Numbered from the stretch's first letter, positions 48,969-58,068 are shown. The stretch: 64,000 nt of DNA from Neobacillus sp. PS3-12 (GCF_030915385.1 NZ_CP133268.1:4438001-4502000), one strand, 5' to 3'. The notes: a model not told the origin generated them from the sequence alone. Numbers and translations: made by a program.

Positions 48969-50240
48969 ATGTTTCAACAGTTAAAAAACGGGGAAAAGCT
49001 TCGGCCGATCGTCGAACAAGTCGAAAATCAGATTGCCGAAACTCATAAAGAAATTGATACCAAGATAGAAATGAATCAATTCCGCGTCTTGGAAAGTTTT
49101 CAAAAGCATCGAGTTAGTGATTCACACTTTATTCCAACGACAGGTTATGGCTACGATGATATCGGCCGCGATACACTCGAAAAAGTGTATGCTGATGTGT
49201 TTGGCGGTGAAGCAGGTTTAGTCAGACCGCAAATTATCTCGGGCACACATGCGATTTCCATTGCCTTGTTTGGCGTGCTGCGTCCCGGGGATGAACTGCT
49301 GTACATAACAGGAAAGCCATATGATACCCTTGAAGAAATCGTTGGAATCCGCGGGAACGGTGTTGGGTCCTTAAAGGAATTTGGCATCTCCTATGATAGT
49401 ATCGCCCTTAAGGCTGATGGAAAAATCGATTATCAAGAGGTTGCCGAGAAAATAAAACCGAACACGAAAATGATTGGCATCCAGCGCTCAAAAGGCTACG
49501 CTTCACGGCCGTCGTTTACCATTTCAGACATTCAAGAAATGATATCTTTTGTAAAAGAAATCAAACATGATGTCGTCGTGTTTGTGGATAACTGCTATGG
49601 AGAATTTGTTGAGGATTTGGAGCCATGCCATGTTGGCGCAGACTTAATGGCAGGTTCCTTAATTAAAAATCCAGGTGGCGGGATTGCCAAAACGGGCGGT
49701 TATATCGTCGGCAAACAAAAATGGGTCGAAGCTTGTTCATACCGCATGACCTCCCCGGGAATCGGAGCCGAGGCAGGTGCATCGCTATATAGCCTTCAGG
49801 AGATGTACCAAGGGTTCTTCCTTGCTCCACATGTGGTTGGCCAAGCACTGAAAGGTGCGATTTTTACAGCGGCTATGCTTGAAAAACTTGGGATGAATTC
49901 AAGTCCAAGGTGGGATGCTAAACGTACCGATTTAATCCAATCCGTCCAATTTGATGATCGTGAGAAAATGATTGCCTTCTGCCAGGCAATCCAATTTGCC
50001 TCACCGATTAATTCATATGTAACACCGCACCCAAGCTATATGCCGGGCTATGAAGATGACGTCATCATGGCGGCAGGAACCTTTATTCAAGGGGCAAGCA
50101 TTGAGCTGACAGCAGATGGTCCAATCAGACCGCCGTATGTTGCCTATGTTCAAGGTGGATTAACCTATGCCCATGTAAAAATCGCAGTTTGCATTGCGTT
50201 AGACAGACTCGTTGACAAAGGATTAATAGAGTTTAATTAA
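48969..50240 (+). CDS. ynbB: PLP-dependent methionine gamma-lyase / aluminium-resistance family protein
   Basis: 423 residues, ATG after TAGGAGCAAAAC. PLP fold-type I protein: TTGYGYDDIGRDTLEKVYAD, GTHAISIALFGVLRPGDELL, VFVDNCYGEFVE (Asp on the pyridine N), LIKNPGGGIAKTGGYIVG with the Schiff-base Lys. The family is annotated as methionine gamma-lyase or aluminium resistance protein, but its substrate is not firmly established. Conserved neighbour of hflX and glnR in bacilli. Confidence 0.92.
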   Translation: MFQQLKNGEKLRPIVEQVENQIAETHKEIDTKIEMNQFRVLESFQKHRVSDSHFIPTTGYGYDDIGRDTLEKVYADVFGGEAGLVRPQIISGTHAISIALFGVLRPGDELLYITGKPYDTLEEIVGIRGNGVGSLKEFGISYDSIALKADGKIDYQEVAEKIKPNTKMIGIQRSKGYASRPSFTISDIQEMISFVKEIKHDVVVFVDNCYGEFVEDLEPCHVGADLMAGSLIKNPGGGIAKTGGYIVGKQKWVEACSYRMTSPGIGAEAGASLYSLQEMYQGFFLAPHVVGQALKGAIFTAAMLEKLGMNSSPRWDAKRTDLIQSVQFDDREKMIAFCQAIQFASPINSYVTPHPSYMPGYEDDVIMAAGTFIQGASIELTADGPIRPPYVAYVQGGLTYAHVKIAVCIALDRLVDKGLIEFN

Positions 50241-50287
50241 GAAAAAGAAAATTATTTGAACAATTCTATTTTTCTTTTAAAAAACCA

Positions 50288-50304
50288 TGTTAGCTTACCT
50301 CACG
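50288..50304 (+). promoter_or_regulatory. GlnR/TnrA box of glnRA
   Basis: TGTTAGCTTACCTCACG fits TGTNA-N7-TNACA except for the last base. It lies 5 bp upstream of the -35. A second, imperfect site overlaps the promoter (TGACAAGAAAATCTAACA). Confidence 0.78.
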
Positions 50305-50309
50305 CAGGT

Positions 50310-50338
50310 TTGACAAGAAAATCTAACATCGATATAAT
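50310..50338 (+). promoter_or_regulatory. Sigma-A promoter of glnRA
   Basis: TTGACA (50310-50315), 17-bp spacer, TATAAT (50333-50338). Confidence 0.85.
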
Positions 50339-50417
50339 TTAATAAAAGCGATTCCAAACATTGTTAAAAATGGGTCGTTAAGATTACTCTTTTTAAAGGC
50401 AGAAGGGAGGAGAAATC

Positions 50418-50825
50418 TTGAGTGGAAGTGAAATTCGCCGTTCGATGCCACTGTTTCCAATAGGAATTGTCATGCAGTTAACTGAATTAACGGCTAGACA
50501 AATTCGCTATTATGAAGAGCACGAATTAATTTCTCCAGCAAGAACAGATGGGAACAGAAGAATGTTCAGCCTAATTGATATTGATAGGCTTCTAGAAATT
50601 AAGGATTTGATCGATCAAGGTATTAACATGGCTGGTATTAAAAGGATTTTTCAGGATAAAGAACAAAAGCTTCCTCAAGATCCCGAGCCGCCATTGGAAA
50701 AACCGAAGCGTAACCTATCGGATGACGAATTACGCACACTGCTCCGTAATGAACTCATACAGGCAGGAAGATTCAATAAGGCCTCTTTACGCCAAGGTGA
50801 TATGTCACGTTTTTTCACTAATTAA
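50418..50825 (+). CDS. glnR: Nitrogen regulator GlnR (MerR family)
   Basis: TTG start 8 bases behind GGGAGGAG. 135 residues. The MerR winged helix begins PLFPIGIVMQLTELTARQIR and YYEEHELISPARTDGNRRMF, recognition helix and wing included. The C-terminal autoinhibitory helix ends LLRNELIQAGRFNKASLRQG and DMSRFF, the part freed by contact with glutamine-bound GS. Represses glnRA under nitrogen excess. 23 bp before glnA, in one operon. Confidence 0.96.
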   Translation: MSGSEIRRSMPLFPIGIVMQLTELTARQIRYYEEHELISPARTDGNRRMFSLIDIDRLLEIKDLIDQGINMAGIKRIFQDKEQKLPQDPEPPLEKPKRNLSDDELRTLLRNELIQAGRFNKASLRQGDMSRFFTN

Positions 50826-50848
50826 TATAAATATTTGGAGGTAGTAAA

Positions 50849-52183
50849 ATGGCAAAGTATACAAGAGAAGATATCCAGCGTTTGGCACAAGAAGAAAACG
50901 TTAAATTTATCCGTCTTCAATTTACGGATATCCTTGGAACGATCAAAAACGTCGAGATTCCAGTTAGCCAGTTGGAAAAAGCTCTCGATAATAAAATGAT
51001 GTTTGACGGCTCCTCAATCGAAGGTTTCGTTCGTATTGAAGAATCTGATATGTACCTATATCCAGATTTAAGTACATGGGTTGTCTTCCCTTGGACTGCG
51101 GAAAAAGGAAAAGTTGCCCGTTTAATCTGCGATATCTATACTCCAGAAGGAAAACCATTCGATGGGGATCCGCGTAACAACCTTCGCCGTGTATTAAAAG
51201 AAATGACAGACCTTGGCTTCACTAACTTCAACCTTGGACCTGAGCCAGAATTTTTCTTATTCAAATTAGATGAAAAAGGCGAACCAACTCTTGAATTAAA
51301 TGATAATGGCGGATACTTCGACCTTGCTCCAACAGACCTTGGCGAAAACTGCCGTCGTGATATCGTACTTGAGCTTGAAGAAATGGGCTTTGAAATCGAA
51401 GCTTCTCACCATGAAGTAGCTCCAGGACAACACGAAATTGACTTTAAATATGCGGATGCCTTGACTGCATGTGACCAAATTCAAACATTCAAGCTTGTTG
51501 TAAAAACAATTGCTCGTAAACACGGATTACACGCAACATTTATGCCAAAACCATTATTCGGTGTAAATGGATCTGGAATGCACTGCAACCTTTCTTTGTT
51601 CAAAGATGGACAAAATGCATTCTATGAGCCAAGCGGAGATCTTGAATTAAGCGACACTGCTCGCCAATTCATCGCTGGTATTATTAAGCACGCACCAAAC
51701 TTTACAGCAATCACAAATCCAACTGTCAACTCATATAAGCGTCTTGTACCTGGATATGAAGCACCTTGCTATGTTGCATGGTCTGCAAGTAACCGTTCAC
51801 CGCTTGTTCGTATTCCTGCATCACGCGGATTGAGCACACGTATTGAAGTGCGCAGTGTTGACCCTGCAGCTAACCCATACTTAGCAATGGCTGTTCTTTT
51901 AAAAGCAGGCCTTGATGGAGTGAAAAACAAATTAACTCCTCCAGCACCAGTTGACCGCAACATCTATGTTATGAGCAGAGAAGAAAGATTAGCGGAAGGC
52001 ATCATCGATCTTCCTGCAACATTGGCAATCGCTATTGATCAATTGCAAGCTGATGAAGTGTTGACAAGTGGTCTTGGAGAACATATTTTAGAACATTTCA
52101 TTGAAGCAAAAGAGATTGAATGGGATATGTTTAGAACTGCCGTTCACCCTTGGGAACGCGAACAATATATTAAAATGTATTAA
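50849..52183 (+). CDS. glnA: Glutamine synthetase GlnA (canonical copy)
   Basis: 444 residues, with sequence very close to B. subtilis GlnA from MAKYTREDI to the end WEREQYIKMY. Arg62 of the loop GFVRIEESDMY, used in feedback inhibition and in signalling to GlnR/TnrA, is present. GSI signatures: MMFDGSSIEG, GPEPEFFLFK, HHEVAPGQHEIDFKYADALT, NGSGMHCNLS, NSYKRLVPGYEAPCYVAWS. ATG after TTTGGAGGTAG. Co-transcribed with glnR; a strong terminator follows. Confidence 0.97.
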   Translation: MAKYTREDIQRLAQEENVKFIRLQFTDILGTIKNVEIPVSQLEKALDNKMMFDGSSIEGFVRIEESDMYLYPDLSTWVVFPWTAEKGKVARLICDIYTPEGKPFDGDPRNNLRRVLKEMTDLGFTNFNLGPEPEFFLFKLDEKGEPTLELNDNGGYFDLAPTDLGENCRRDIVLELEEMGFEIEASHHEVAPGQHEIDFKYADALTACDQIQTFKLVVKTIARKHGLHATFMPKPLFGVNGSGMHCNLSLFKDGQNAFYEPSGDLELSDTARQFIAGIIKHAPNFTAITNPTVNSYKRLVPGYEAPCYVAWSASNRSPLVRIPASRGLSTRIEVRSVDPAANPYLAMAVLLKAGLDGVKNKLTPPAPVDRNIYVMSREERLAEGIIDLPATLAIAIDQLQADEVLTSGLGEHILEHFIEAKEIEWDMFRTAVHPWEREQYIKMY

Positions 52184-52198
52184 TCCATACATGCAAAA

Positions 52199-52234
52199 AG
52201 CTCTGATACCAAATTGGTGTCAGGGCTTTTTTAT
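52199..52234 (+). terminator. Terminator of glnRA
   Basis: GCTCTGATACC / GGTGTCAGGGC 11-bp stem (two G-T pairs), then TTTTTT. Confidence 0.88.
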
Positions 52235-52294
52235 TTGTCTGTAAGTTGAGAAATTCAGACTTAATTTAAATTTTAAAAAAATATTACTTATGGA

Positions 52295-52323
52295 TTGAAA
52301 ACGGATTCAGTCTGATGTAGAAT
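52295..52323 (+). promoter_or_regulatory. Promoter of the TPP-enzyme operon
   Basis: TTGAAA (52295-52300), 17-bp spacer, TAGAAT (52318-52323). Confidence 0.6.
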
Positions 52324-52352
52324 AACAGTATAAATTTCATTTGATAAAAATG

Positions 52353-52371
52353 ATTTTCACTCAGTGAAAAT
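52353..52371. promoter_or_regulatory. Operator-like palindrome before the TPP-enzyme gene
   Basis: ATTTTCACT-C-AGTGAAAAT, a perfect 19-bp palindrome downstream of the expected transcription start. Shares the TTTTC...GAAAA half-sites with the sites near the IclR gene at 58.07 and 58.22 kb. Confidence 0.6.
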
Positions 52372-52408
52372 TTTTAGATTACTAGACTATTAAGAAGGAG
52401 CAAAACGA

Positions 52409-54175
52409 ATGAAAGAACTTATATCACATCAATTGGTCAAGTACCTTGAAGACAGAGGAATTGAACACATCTTTGGACTTTGCGGTCATACAAACATCGC
52501 AGTTTTGTCAGAGCTAGAAAAGAGTTCCATTAAGTTTGTCAATGTTCGTCATGAACAAATTTCTGCCCATATGGCTGACGGTTATGCCCGAGTGAAAAAA
52601 CAAGCAGCGGTCCTCCTCAGCCACTTAGGACCAGGATTGACCAATGCAGCGACAGGGGTTGCCAATGCTGCTCTTGATTCGGTCCCAATGGTTGTCATTG
52701 CCGGAGATATCCCGACCCATTATTACGGAAAACATCCGCACCAAGAAGTAAACTTGCATGCAGATGCCACACAATATGAAATTTATCGTCCATTTGTAAA
52801 ACGAGCATGGCGTGTGGATTCACCGCATTTATTCCCTGAGATTTTGGAAAAAGCCTTTCAATTGGCGGTAAGCGGAAATCCTGGTCCAGTGTTAGTGTCT
52901 GTTCCAATGGATATTTTCTCGATGGAACTAGAAACCACTTGGTTTGAAAAAGTAAAACACAATACAAAAGCATTACATAAACCTTCAATCGATGAAAAAA
53001 CGGCAAGGAAAATTATTCAAACTTTAATAGAAGCAAAAAATCCGTTATTTTACGTTGGCGGCGGGATCATGCTTGCAGATGCTGCCGAGGAATTAAGAGA
53101 GCTAGTGGATTATTTAAATATTCCAGTGGCCCATTCCTTGATGGGAAAAGGCGCCGTATCGGATGATCATCCATTAACACTCGGAATGACAGGATTCTGG
53201 GGAACAAAATTTATCAACGATAAATGCTTAAATGCCGATTACATTTTTGCATTAGGAACTCGTTTTGGGGAAGCTGACTCCAGCTCATGGGAACCAGAAT
53301 TTACATTCAACTTCCCTCCAACAAAGCTGATTCAAATTGACATCGATCCTAGCGAGATCGGCCGTAACTATCCGGTAGAAATCGGTGTTGTTGCTGACTT
53401 GAAACAAGCGTTGACTGTCTTAAATCGTGTCGCAAAAGAGATGTTACCTGAAGGCTATCATCCTGACTATTTAGCTTCTTTAAAAGCAGAAATTGCTGCC
53501 TTTCGCAAAGAATTTAAAGCAAGCAATCAAAAATATATCCAAGATAACTGCTTCCCAATGATGCCGCAGCGGATTTTAGAAGAAGTGCGTGAAGTGCTTC
53601 CGAAGGATGCGATCATCACAACAGATGTGGGCTGGAACAAAAACGGTGTTGGCCAGCAGTTCCCAATCTATGAAGCTGGATCGATCCTGACTCCTGGCGG
53701 CTACTGCACAATGGGATTTGGAGCACCAGCAGCTTTAGGTGCTAAGATTGCTGCTCCGGATCGTGTAGTAGTTTCCCTAGTTGGCGATGGTGGCTTCGGC
53801 CAAAACCCAGCATTGTTAGCAACAGCATTTGAAGAAGATATTCCAGTTGTTTGGGTCATCATGAACAACTTTGCATTCGGTACGATTGCCGGGCTACAAA
53901 AAGCCCACTTTGGAACAACTTTAGGTACATTGTTTACAAAAGATGAGCAGCCATATTCACCAGATTTCGCTACAATTGCACAGGCATATGGGGTTGAAGG
54001 CATTAAAATTCAAGCGGCCGAAGAATTTAAGCCTGCACTAGAAAAAGCCATCAAGGCCAACAAGCCAGTTGTCATTGATGTAGCAATGCTCAATAACCCA
54101 GTACCAACAGATGGGCATTGGAATATCATGGATATTTATTCACCAGGTAAGAAGGTACACCACGTATCTGTTTGA
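52409..54175 (+). CDS. Thiamine-pyrophosphate enzyme (acetolactate synthase/carboligase-like)
   Basis: 588 residues in the three-domain order of the POX/AHAS family. The catalytic Glu is in FVNVRHEQISAHMADGYAR (E49), the central domain has FYVGGGIMLADAAEELRELV, and the TPP-binding motif runs VGDGGFGQNP to IMNNFAFGT. The enzyme joins or decarboxylates 2-keto acids; glyoxylate carboligase, sulfoacetaldehyde acetyltransferase and oxalyl-CoA decarboxylase are relatives. The product cannot be read off. ATG after AGAAGGAGCAAAACG. First gene of a same-strand set with an HMG-CoA-lyase-like enzyme and an acylating aldehyde dehydrogenase. Confidence 0.85.
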   Translation: MKELISHQLVKYLEDRGIEHIFGLCGHTNIAVLSELEKSSIKFVNVRHEQISAHMADGYARVKKQAAVLLSHLGPGLTNAATGVANAALDSVPMVVIAGDIPTHYYGKHPHQEVNLHADATQYEIYRPFVKRAWRVDSPHLFPEILEKAFQLAVSGNPGPVLVSVPMDIFSMELETTWFEKVKHNTKALHKPSIDEKTARKIIQTLIEAKNPLFYVGGGIMLADAAEELRELVDYLNIPVAHSLMGKGAVSDDHPLTLGMTGFWGTKFINDKCLNADYIFALGTRFGEADSSSWEPEFTFNFPPTKLIQIDIDPSEIGRNYPVEIGVVADLKQALTVLNRVAKEMLPEGYHPDYLASLKAEIAAFRKEFKASNQKYIQDNCFPMMPQRILEEVREVLPKDAIITTDVGWNKNGVGQQFPIYEAGSILTPGGYCTMGFGAPAALGAKIAAPDRVVVSLVGDGGFGQNPALLATAFEEDIPVVWVIMNNFAFGTIAGLQKAHFGTTLGTLFTKDEQPYSPDFATIAQAYGVEGIKIQAAEEFKPALEKAIKANKPVVIDVAMLNNPVPTDGHWNIMDIYSPGKKVHHVSV

Positions 54176-54249
54176 TAGATTCATATTTTGATTAGCGTTA
54201 TATAAAAACGAATCTTAGAACTCCCGTGAGAAGGCCAGGCGGCCAGGCC

Positions 54250-54351
54250 GATTACGGACAAAAAGACTCGGGAACCAAAGAAAATGTCCGTAACAAGGCT
54301 GATTACGGACAAAAACGGCCCTGGAACAAAAGAAAGTGTCTATGAAGAAGT
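54250..54351. repeat. Tandem hairpin array, 2 units, 51-bp period
   Basis: Units start at 54250 and 54301 with GATTACGGACAAAAA. In the first, TTACGGACA (54252-54260) pairs perfectly with TGTCCGTAA (54285-54293); in the second the right arm has decayed (TGTCTATGA). Confidence 0.8.
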
Positions 54352-54429
54352 TCAAGGATTCGAGGGAAATTCCCTTTAATTAAATAATAGATTCATAGTT
54401 AAAGTCCAAAACAAAAAAGGAGTGGTTCG

Positions 54430-55386
54430 ATGAGTTTTTCAACCGACATCAAGCTGCCATCCAAGGTGGTCATTTGCGAAGTAGCACCACGAGATGGCTT
54501 TCAAGCTGAAAAAGAATGGATCCCAACAGAAACGAAATTAGAGATCATTAAAAAATTAGCGACCACTGGGATCCAATCAATGGAAATTACTTCTTTTGTT
54601 CATCCAAGAGCCATTCCGCAACTGAAGGATGCAGAAGAAGTAGTAAGGCAATCACAGGAACTGACAGGGATTAAATTCCGCGCCCTTGTTCCAAATGCAA
54701 AAGGGGCACAGCGTGCGATCGATGCGGGCATTAAGAAATTAAAACTGATGCTATCCGCATCAGACTCTCATAGTCTCTCAAACGCAAATTGTCTCACAAA
54801 AGAAGCAATGGATGGCTTTGCACCCATTATCGAGTTAGCTGATCAGCGTGGGGTAAAAGTTGGCGGCTCCATTTCCGTAGCATTTGGCTGTCCCTATGAG
54901 GGAATTGTTCCAATTGAACGGCTCAACATGATTGTGGAACGTTACATTGCCTATGGAATTGAAGAAATCTCACTGGCCGATTCAACTGGGATGGCTAATC
55001 CAAGGCAGGTTTACAACTCTGTAGGACAACTAAGAAATAATTTTCCAGATATGACATTCACGATGCACTTGCATAACACAAGAGGAATGGCCATATCTAA
55101 TGCGTTTGCAGCGATGCAGCAAGGAATTATCTATTTTGACAGCTCGATAACGGGATTGGGCGGCTGTCCATATGCACCTGGCGCAACAGGAAATGTGGCA
55201 ACAGAGGACCTTGTTCATACCTTATCTGAAATGGGAATTGAAACGGGCATCAATCTAGACACGCTAATCAATGTTGCCAAGGATGTTAGACAGTTGATCG
55301 GGCATGATGGCGGAAGTTATATGCTGCAGGCTGGACCATGTTCACAATTACATGTGGCACCAAAAGAGCAGCTAAAGCTTGGATAA
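54430..55386 (+). CDS. Hydroxymethylglutaryl-CoA lyase-like enzyme
   Basis: 318 residues forming a DRE-TIM barrel: VVICEVAPRDGFQAEKEWIP (Arg-Asp at the metal), FVHPRAIPQLKDAEEV, ISVAFGCPYEG, SLADSTGMANPRQV, MHLHNTRGMAISNAFAAM (His-x-His metal ligands) and the catalytic Cys loop GLGGCPYAPGATGN VATED. The family cleaves 3-hydroxy-3-methylglutaryl-CoA into acetyl-CoA and acetoacetate, or analogous 3-hydroxyacyl-CoAs. ATG after AAAAGGAGTGGTTCG. Here it probably cleaves an acyl-CoA formed by the neighbouring enzymes rather than acting in leucine breakdown. Confidence 0.88.
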   Translation: MSFSTDIKLPSKVVICEVAPRDGFQAEKEWIPTETKLEIIKKLATTGIQSMEITSFVHPRAIPQLKDAEEVVRQSQELTGIKFRALVPNAKGAQRAIDAGIKKLKLMLSASDSHSLSNANCLTKEAMDGFAPIIELADQRGVKVGGSISVAFGCPYEGIVPIERLNMIVERYIAYGIEEISLADSTGMANPRQVYNSVGQLRNNFPDMTFTMHLHNTRGMAISNAFAAMQQGIIYFDSSITGLGGCPYAPGATGNVATEDLVHTLSEMGIETGINLDTLINVAKDVRQLIGHDGGSYMLQAGPCSQLHVAPKEQLKLG

Positions 55387-55392
55387 AACAGC

Positions 55393-55497
55393 AAGGATAT
55401 AGAATCCCGTTGATAATATGTTGAATCAATTAGTAAAGATGTAGAATCCGACTGAATTGATGTAGAAACATTCAGCAAAGATGTAGAATCGGAAATC
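55393..55497. repeat. Degenerate 21-bp tandem repeat, five units
   Basis: Units begin at about 55393, 55414, 55435, 55456 and 55477; consensus AAAGATGTAGAATC plus 7 variable bases. Every second unit is closer, giving a 42-bp higher-order period. Between the lyase and aldehyde dehydrogenase genes. Confidence 0.65.
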
Positions 55498-55572
55498 TTA
55501 GATCGATCCAACTCCAATCACTATTTTAGTACTTAATAAATATATATTTTCAAATTTTAGGAGGTAATAATT

Positions 55573-57006
55573 TTGTCATCAACAACCGTTAATAAACCAA
55601 AAGAATTAACACCAGAACAAAAAGCTGTACTAGATGAAACATTTGAAAAAGCGCAAAAAGCGTTTGAAGTAATTAAAGACTACAGCCAAGAACAAGTAGA
55701 CCGCTTAATCCAAGCAGTTGCCTGGGCTGTTGCCAATAAAAAGACGTTTGAAAAGATTGCCGTTATGGGTGTGGAAGAAAGCGGCTTAGGTGATCCCGTT
55801 AACCGTGTCGGCAAACGGATGAAAATTCGTGGTGTTCTTAGAGATGCATTACGCCAAAAGAGTGTTGGTTTGATCGAAGAAATCCCTGAAAAAGGCATCA
55901 AAAAATATGGCAAACCAGCCGGGATTATTGCCTCTTTAATTCCAACAACGAACCCAGAACTAACACCAGCAGTTACTGCTATTTATGCGATTAAAGCTCG
56001 GGACGTGGTGATCTTCAGTCCACATCCACGTTCAAAAGGGACTTCTAACGAAGTCGTTCGTTTAATGAGAGAAGCGCTTGAAAGAGAAGGCGCACCAGCT
56101 GATATTCTGCAATGCCTGCCAATGGTAAGCAAAACATTAACAACTGAATTAATGGCTCGTGCTGATTTAGTGATGGCAACAGGCGGCCAAGATATGGTTC
56201 GTGCTGCATATAGTTCTGGTACTCCTGCCTACGGCGTAGGAAAAGGGAACGCAACTGTGATCATTGATGAAACAGCTGATGTAAAAGATGCAGCTCATAA
56301 TACAATGTTAAGTAAAACAAAAGACTTTGGTTCTGGCTGTTCTGCAGATGGTAACCTAATCATCCATGAATCCCATTATGATCAAATGATCGAACAGCTT
56401 ATTTTAGAAGGCGCATATTTAGCAAGCACCGAAGAAAGAGAGAAACTTCGCGTCGTTATTTGGGATGAGGAAGGACATCGCCTGCCAGATACTGTGGCGA
56501 TTTCTCCACAAAAACTTGCGCAAGCAGCTAGCTTCAGCATCCCTGAAGATCGCAAATTCATCATGGTCATTGGTGATGGAGTCGGCAAAGGGAAAGTATT
56601 TGCCGATGAAAAATTAACAACTTTAGTTACTCTTCATAAATATGAAGGCGACTTTGAAAATGCCCTGAAAGTGGCTGAAGGTGTATTTGAAAATGGCGGA
56701 ATTGGTCACTCTTGCGGAATCTATTCATTCAGTGAAGAACATATCAATCGTTTAGGTGAGTGGGGTCCATTTAGCCGCATCATGGTTCGCCAGCCAAACT
56801 CCATCGGTAATGCTGGTTCCTTTACAAACGGCATGCCGCAAACTTCTTCCATGGGCTGCGGTACTTGGGGCGGAAACGCTACATCTGAAAACGTTTCGCT
56901 TAAACATTATATGAATACAACTTGGGTATCCACACCGATCCCTGAAGACAAACCATCTGATGAAGAATTATTTGGAGAGTTCTACGACCCTGAATTAGAA
57001 AAGTAA
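55573..57006 (+). CDS. Acylating aldehyde dehydrogenase (CoA-dependent)
   Basis: 477 residues, TTG start at 55573 behind TTTAGGAGGTAATAAT. The sequence follows the acylating branch (AdhE N-domain, PduP, sulfoacetaldehyde dehydrogenase): KYGKPAGIIASLIPTTNPEL, VIFSPHPRSKGTSNEVVRLM, VMATGGQDMVRAAYSSGTPA, GVGKGNATVIIDETAD, catalytic Cys in KDFGSGCSADGN, and GGIGHSCGIYSF. It converts an aldehyde plus CoA and NAD(P)+ into acyl-CoA. With the TPP enzyme and lyase it suggests a pathway in which an aldehyde made by decarboxylation is activated to a CoA ester. Strong terminator behind it. Confidence 0.88.
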   Translation: MSSTTVNKPKELTPEQKAVLDETFEKAQKAFEVIKDYSQEQVDRLIQAVAWAVANKKTFEKIAVMGVEESGLGDPVNRVGKRMKIRGVLRDALRQKSVGLIEEIPEKGIKKYGKPAGIIASLIPTTNPELTPAVTAIYAIKARDVVIFSPHPRSKGTSNEVVRLMREALEREGAPADILQCLPMVSKTLTTELMARADLVMATGGQDMVRAAYSSGTPAYGVGKGNATVIIDETADVKDAAHNTMLSKTKDFGSGCSADGNLIIHESHYDQMIEQLILEGAYLASTEEREKLRVVIWDEEGHRLPDTVAISPQKLAQAASFSIPEDRKFIMVIGDGVGKGKVFADEKLTTLVTLHKYEGDFENALKVAEGVFENGGIGHSCGIYSFSEEHINRLGEWGPFSRIMVRQPNSIGNAGSFTNGMPQTSSMGCGTWGGNATSENVSLKHYMNTTWVSTPIPEDKPSDEELFGEFYDPELEK

Positions 57007-57016
57007 TTTTAAACTC

Positions 57017-57057
57017 AAAAAAGACACAAAAGTTTAGACTGCCTTTTGTGTCTTTTT
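57017..57057 (+). terminator. Terminator of the TPP/lyase/aldehyde dehydrogenase set
   Basis: AAAAAGACACAAAAG / CTTTTGTGTCTTTTT stem. The same stem sequence recurs at 59250. Confidence 0.9.
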
Positions 57058-57089
57058 ATCTCGATTTAGCTTTCATAGGAATAAGGAAT

Positions 57090-57264
57090 GAGAAACAACA
57101 CCAAAGCGCCTGTTATGATGCCTGATCTCAGGAAAAAACTAAGAGAAACGGCACCAAAGCGCCTGTATGATGCCCGATCTCATGAAAAAGGAAAGAGAAG
57201 CGGCACCAAAGCGTCATTCTGATGCCCAATCACATGAAAAAACCAAGAGAAGCAGCATCATACC
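57090..57264. repeat. Tandem array, 3.3 units, 52-53 bp period
   Basis: Units start at 57090, 57143, 57195 and (partial) 57247 with GAGAAACGGCACCAAAGCG-like sequence, and contain TGATGCCCGATCTCATGAAA. Imperfect inverted arms GAGAAACGGCA / TGCCCGATCTC. Confidence 0.82.
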
Positions 57265-57287
57265 ATCTCAGGATTTTGCTCCATTCA

Positions 57288-58022
57288 TTATAAGTAGCCC
57301 ATTTTTGAAGAAATAAGAGCCGCTGATTCTTTCACGAGCTTTTGGTATCTTTCGCGGTTTTCCTGGTTAAACCTGCTTGTTGGTCCTGCGATCGAAAGGG
57401 AAGCCTCCACATTGCCATTGATAGTAAAGATAGGTGAGGAGACAGCAGAGGAGCCAACAACCTCCTCGTCAATGCTATAGCAAGAATGGTTGATTCTAAT
57501 CTCACTTAATTCGTTTAATAAATTAGGTGTTGGATGTGAAGCTGTTGCGATAACAGAGTGAATAAAGGGTTCATCCTGGAAGGCAAGAATCGCTTTGCCG
57601 CCGGCACCCGCCCATAAGGGATAATTTTCGCCAATGTTAACGGTATGGCTGATATTATTTAAGCCGCCTAACTGATCAATACAGATTCTATGGACGTCCC
57701 TTAAAATATATAGATTAATGGTTTCTTTCGTTTCGTTTCGTAATTCTTCCATAATCGGTTTGGCGATTGTTCGTAAGTCAATCGATTCACCAGCTAGATG
57801 ACCCAAGTAAAAGATTTTTTTTCCAAGTTTGTACCTAAGGGTTGACGCATCTTTTTCTAAGTAGTCATTTAGCTCAAGGGTAGCTAAAAACCTGGAGGTA
57901 GTGGATGCAGGGAGGCCAACTTTTTGTGAGATTTCAGTAAGATTTAAATAGGGTTTTTCTTTCGTAAAACAATCGATAATATCTAATGCCCTTTGAACGG
58001 TTCTAATTCCTTCTTGTTCCAT
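57288..58022 (-). CDS. IclR-family transcriptional regulator
   Basis: 244 residues. N-terminal winged helix (VQRALDIIDCFTKEKPYLNL, TEISQKVGLPASTTSRFLAT) and the C-terminal effector domain (YKLGKKIFYLGHLAGESIDL, YPLWAGAGGKAILAF, YSIDEEVVGSSAVSSPIF, LSIAGPTSRF). ATG 58022. Divergent from the TIM-barrel gene and downstream of the TPP operon. Similar TTTTC/GAAAA-type sites before all of these suggest it controls both. Confidence 0.92.
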   Translation of the reverse strand: MEQEGIRTVQRALDIIDCFTKEKPYLNLTEISQKVGLPASTTSRFLATLELNDYLEKDASTLRYKLGKKIFYLGHLAGESIDLRTIAKPIMEELRNETKETINLYILRDVHRICIDQLGGLNNISHTVNIGENYPLWAGAGGKAILAFQDEPFIHSVIATASHPTPNLLNELSEIRINHSCYSIDEEVVGSSAVSSPIFTINGNVEASLSIAGPTSRFNQENRERYQKLVKESAALISSKMGYL

Positions 58023-58068
58023 TGATTTTTAATCTTCCTTCTTAAAATATTTTACGGTAATTGAATGG

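Noticed and set aside
52353..52371. GlnR/TnrA site
   Set aside because: The palindrome ATTTTCACTCAGTGAAAAT does not fit TGTNA-N7-TNACA; it resembles the sites near the IclR gene instead.
57090..57264. CRISPR array
   Set aside because: The units are similar over their whole length with no unique spacers; this is an ordinary tandem repeat.
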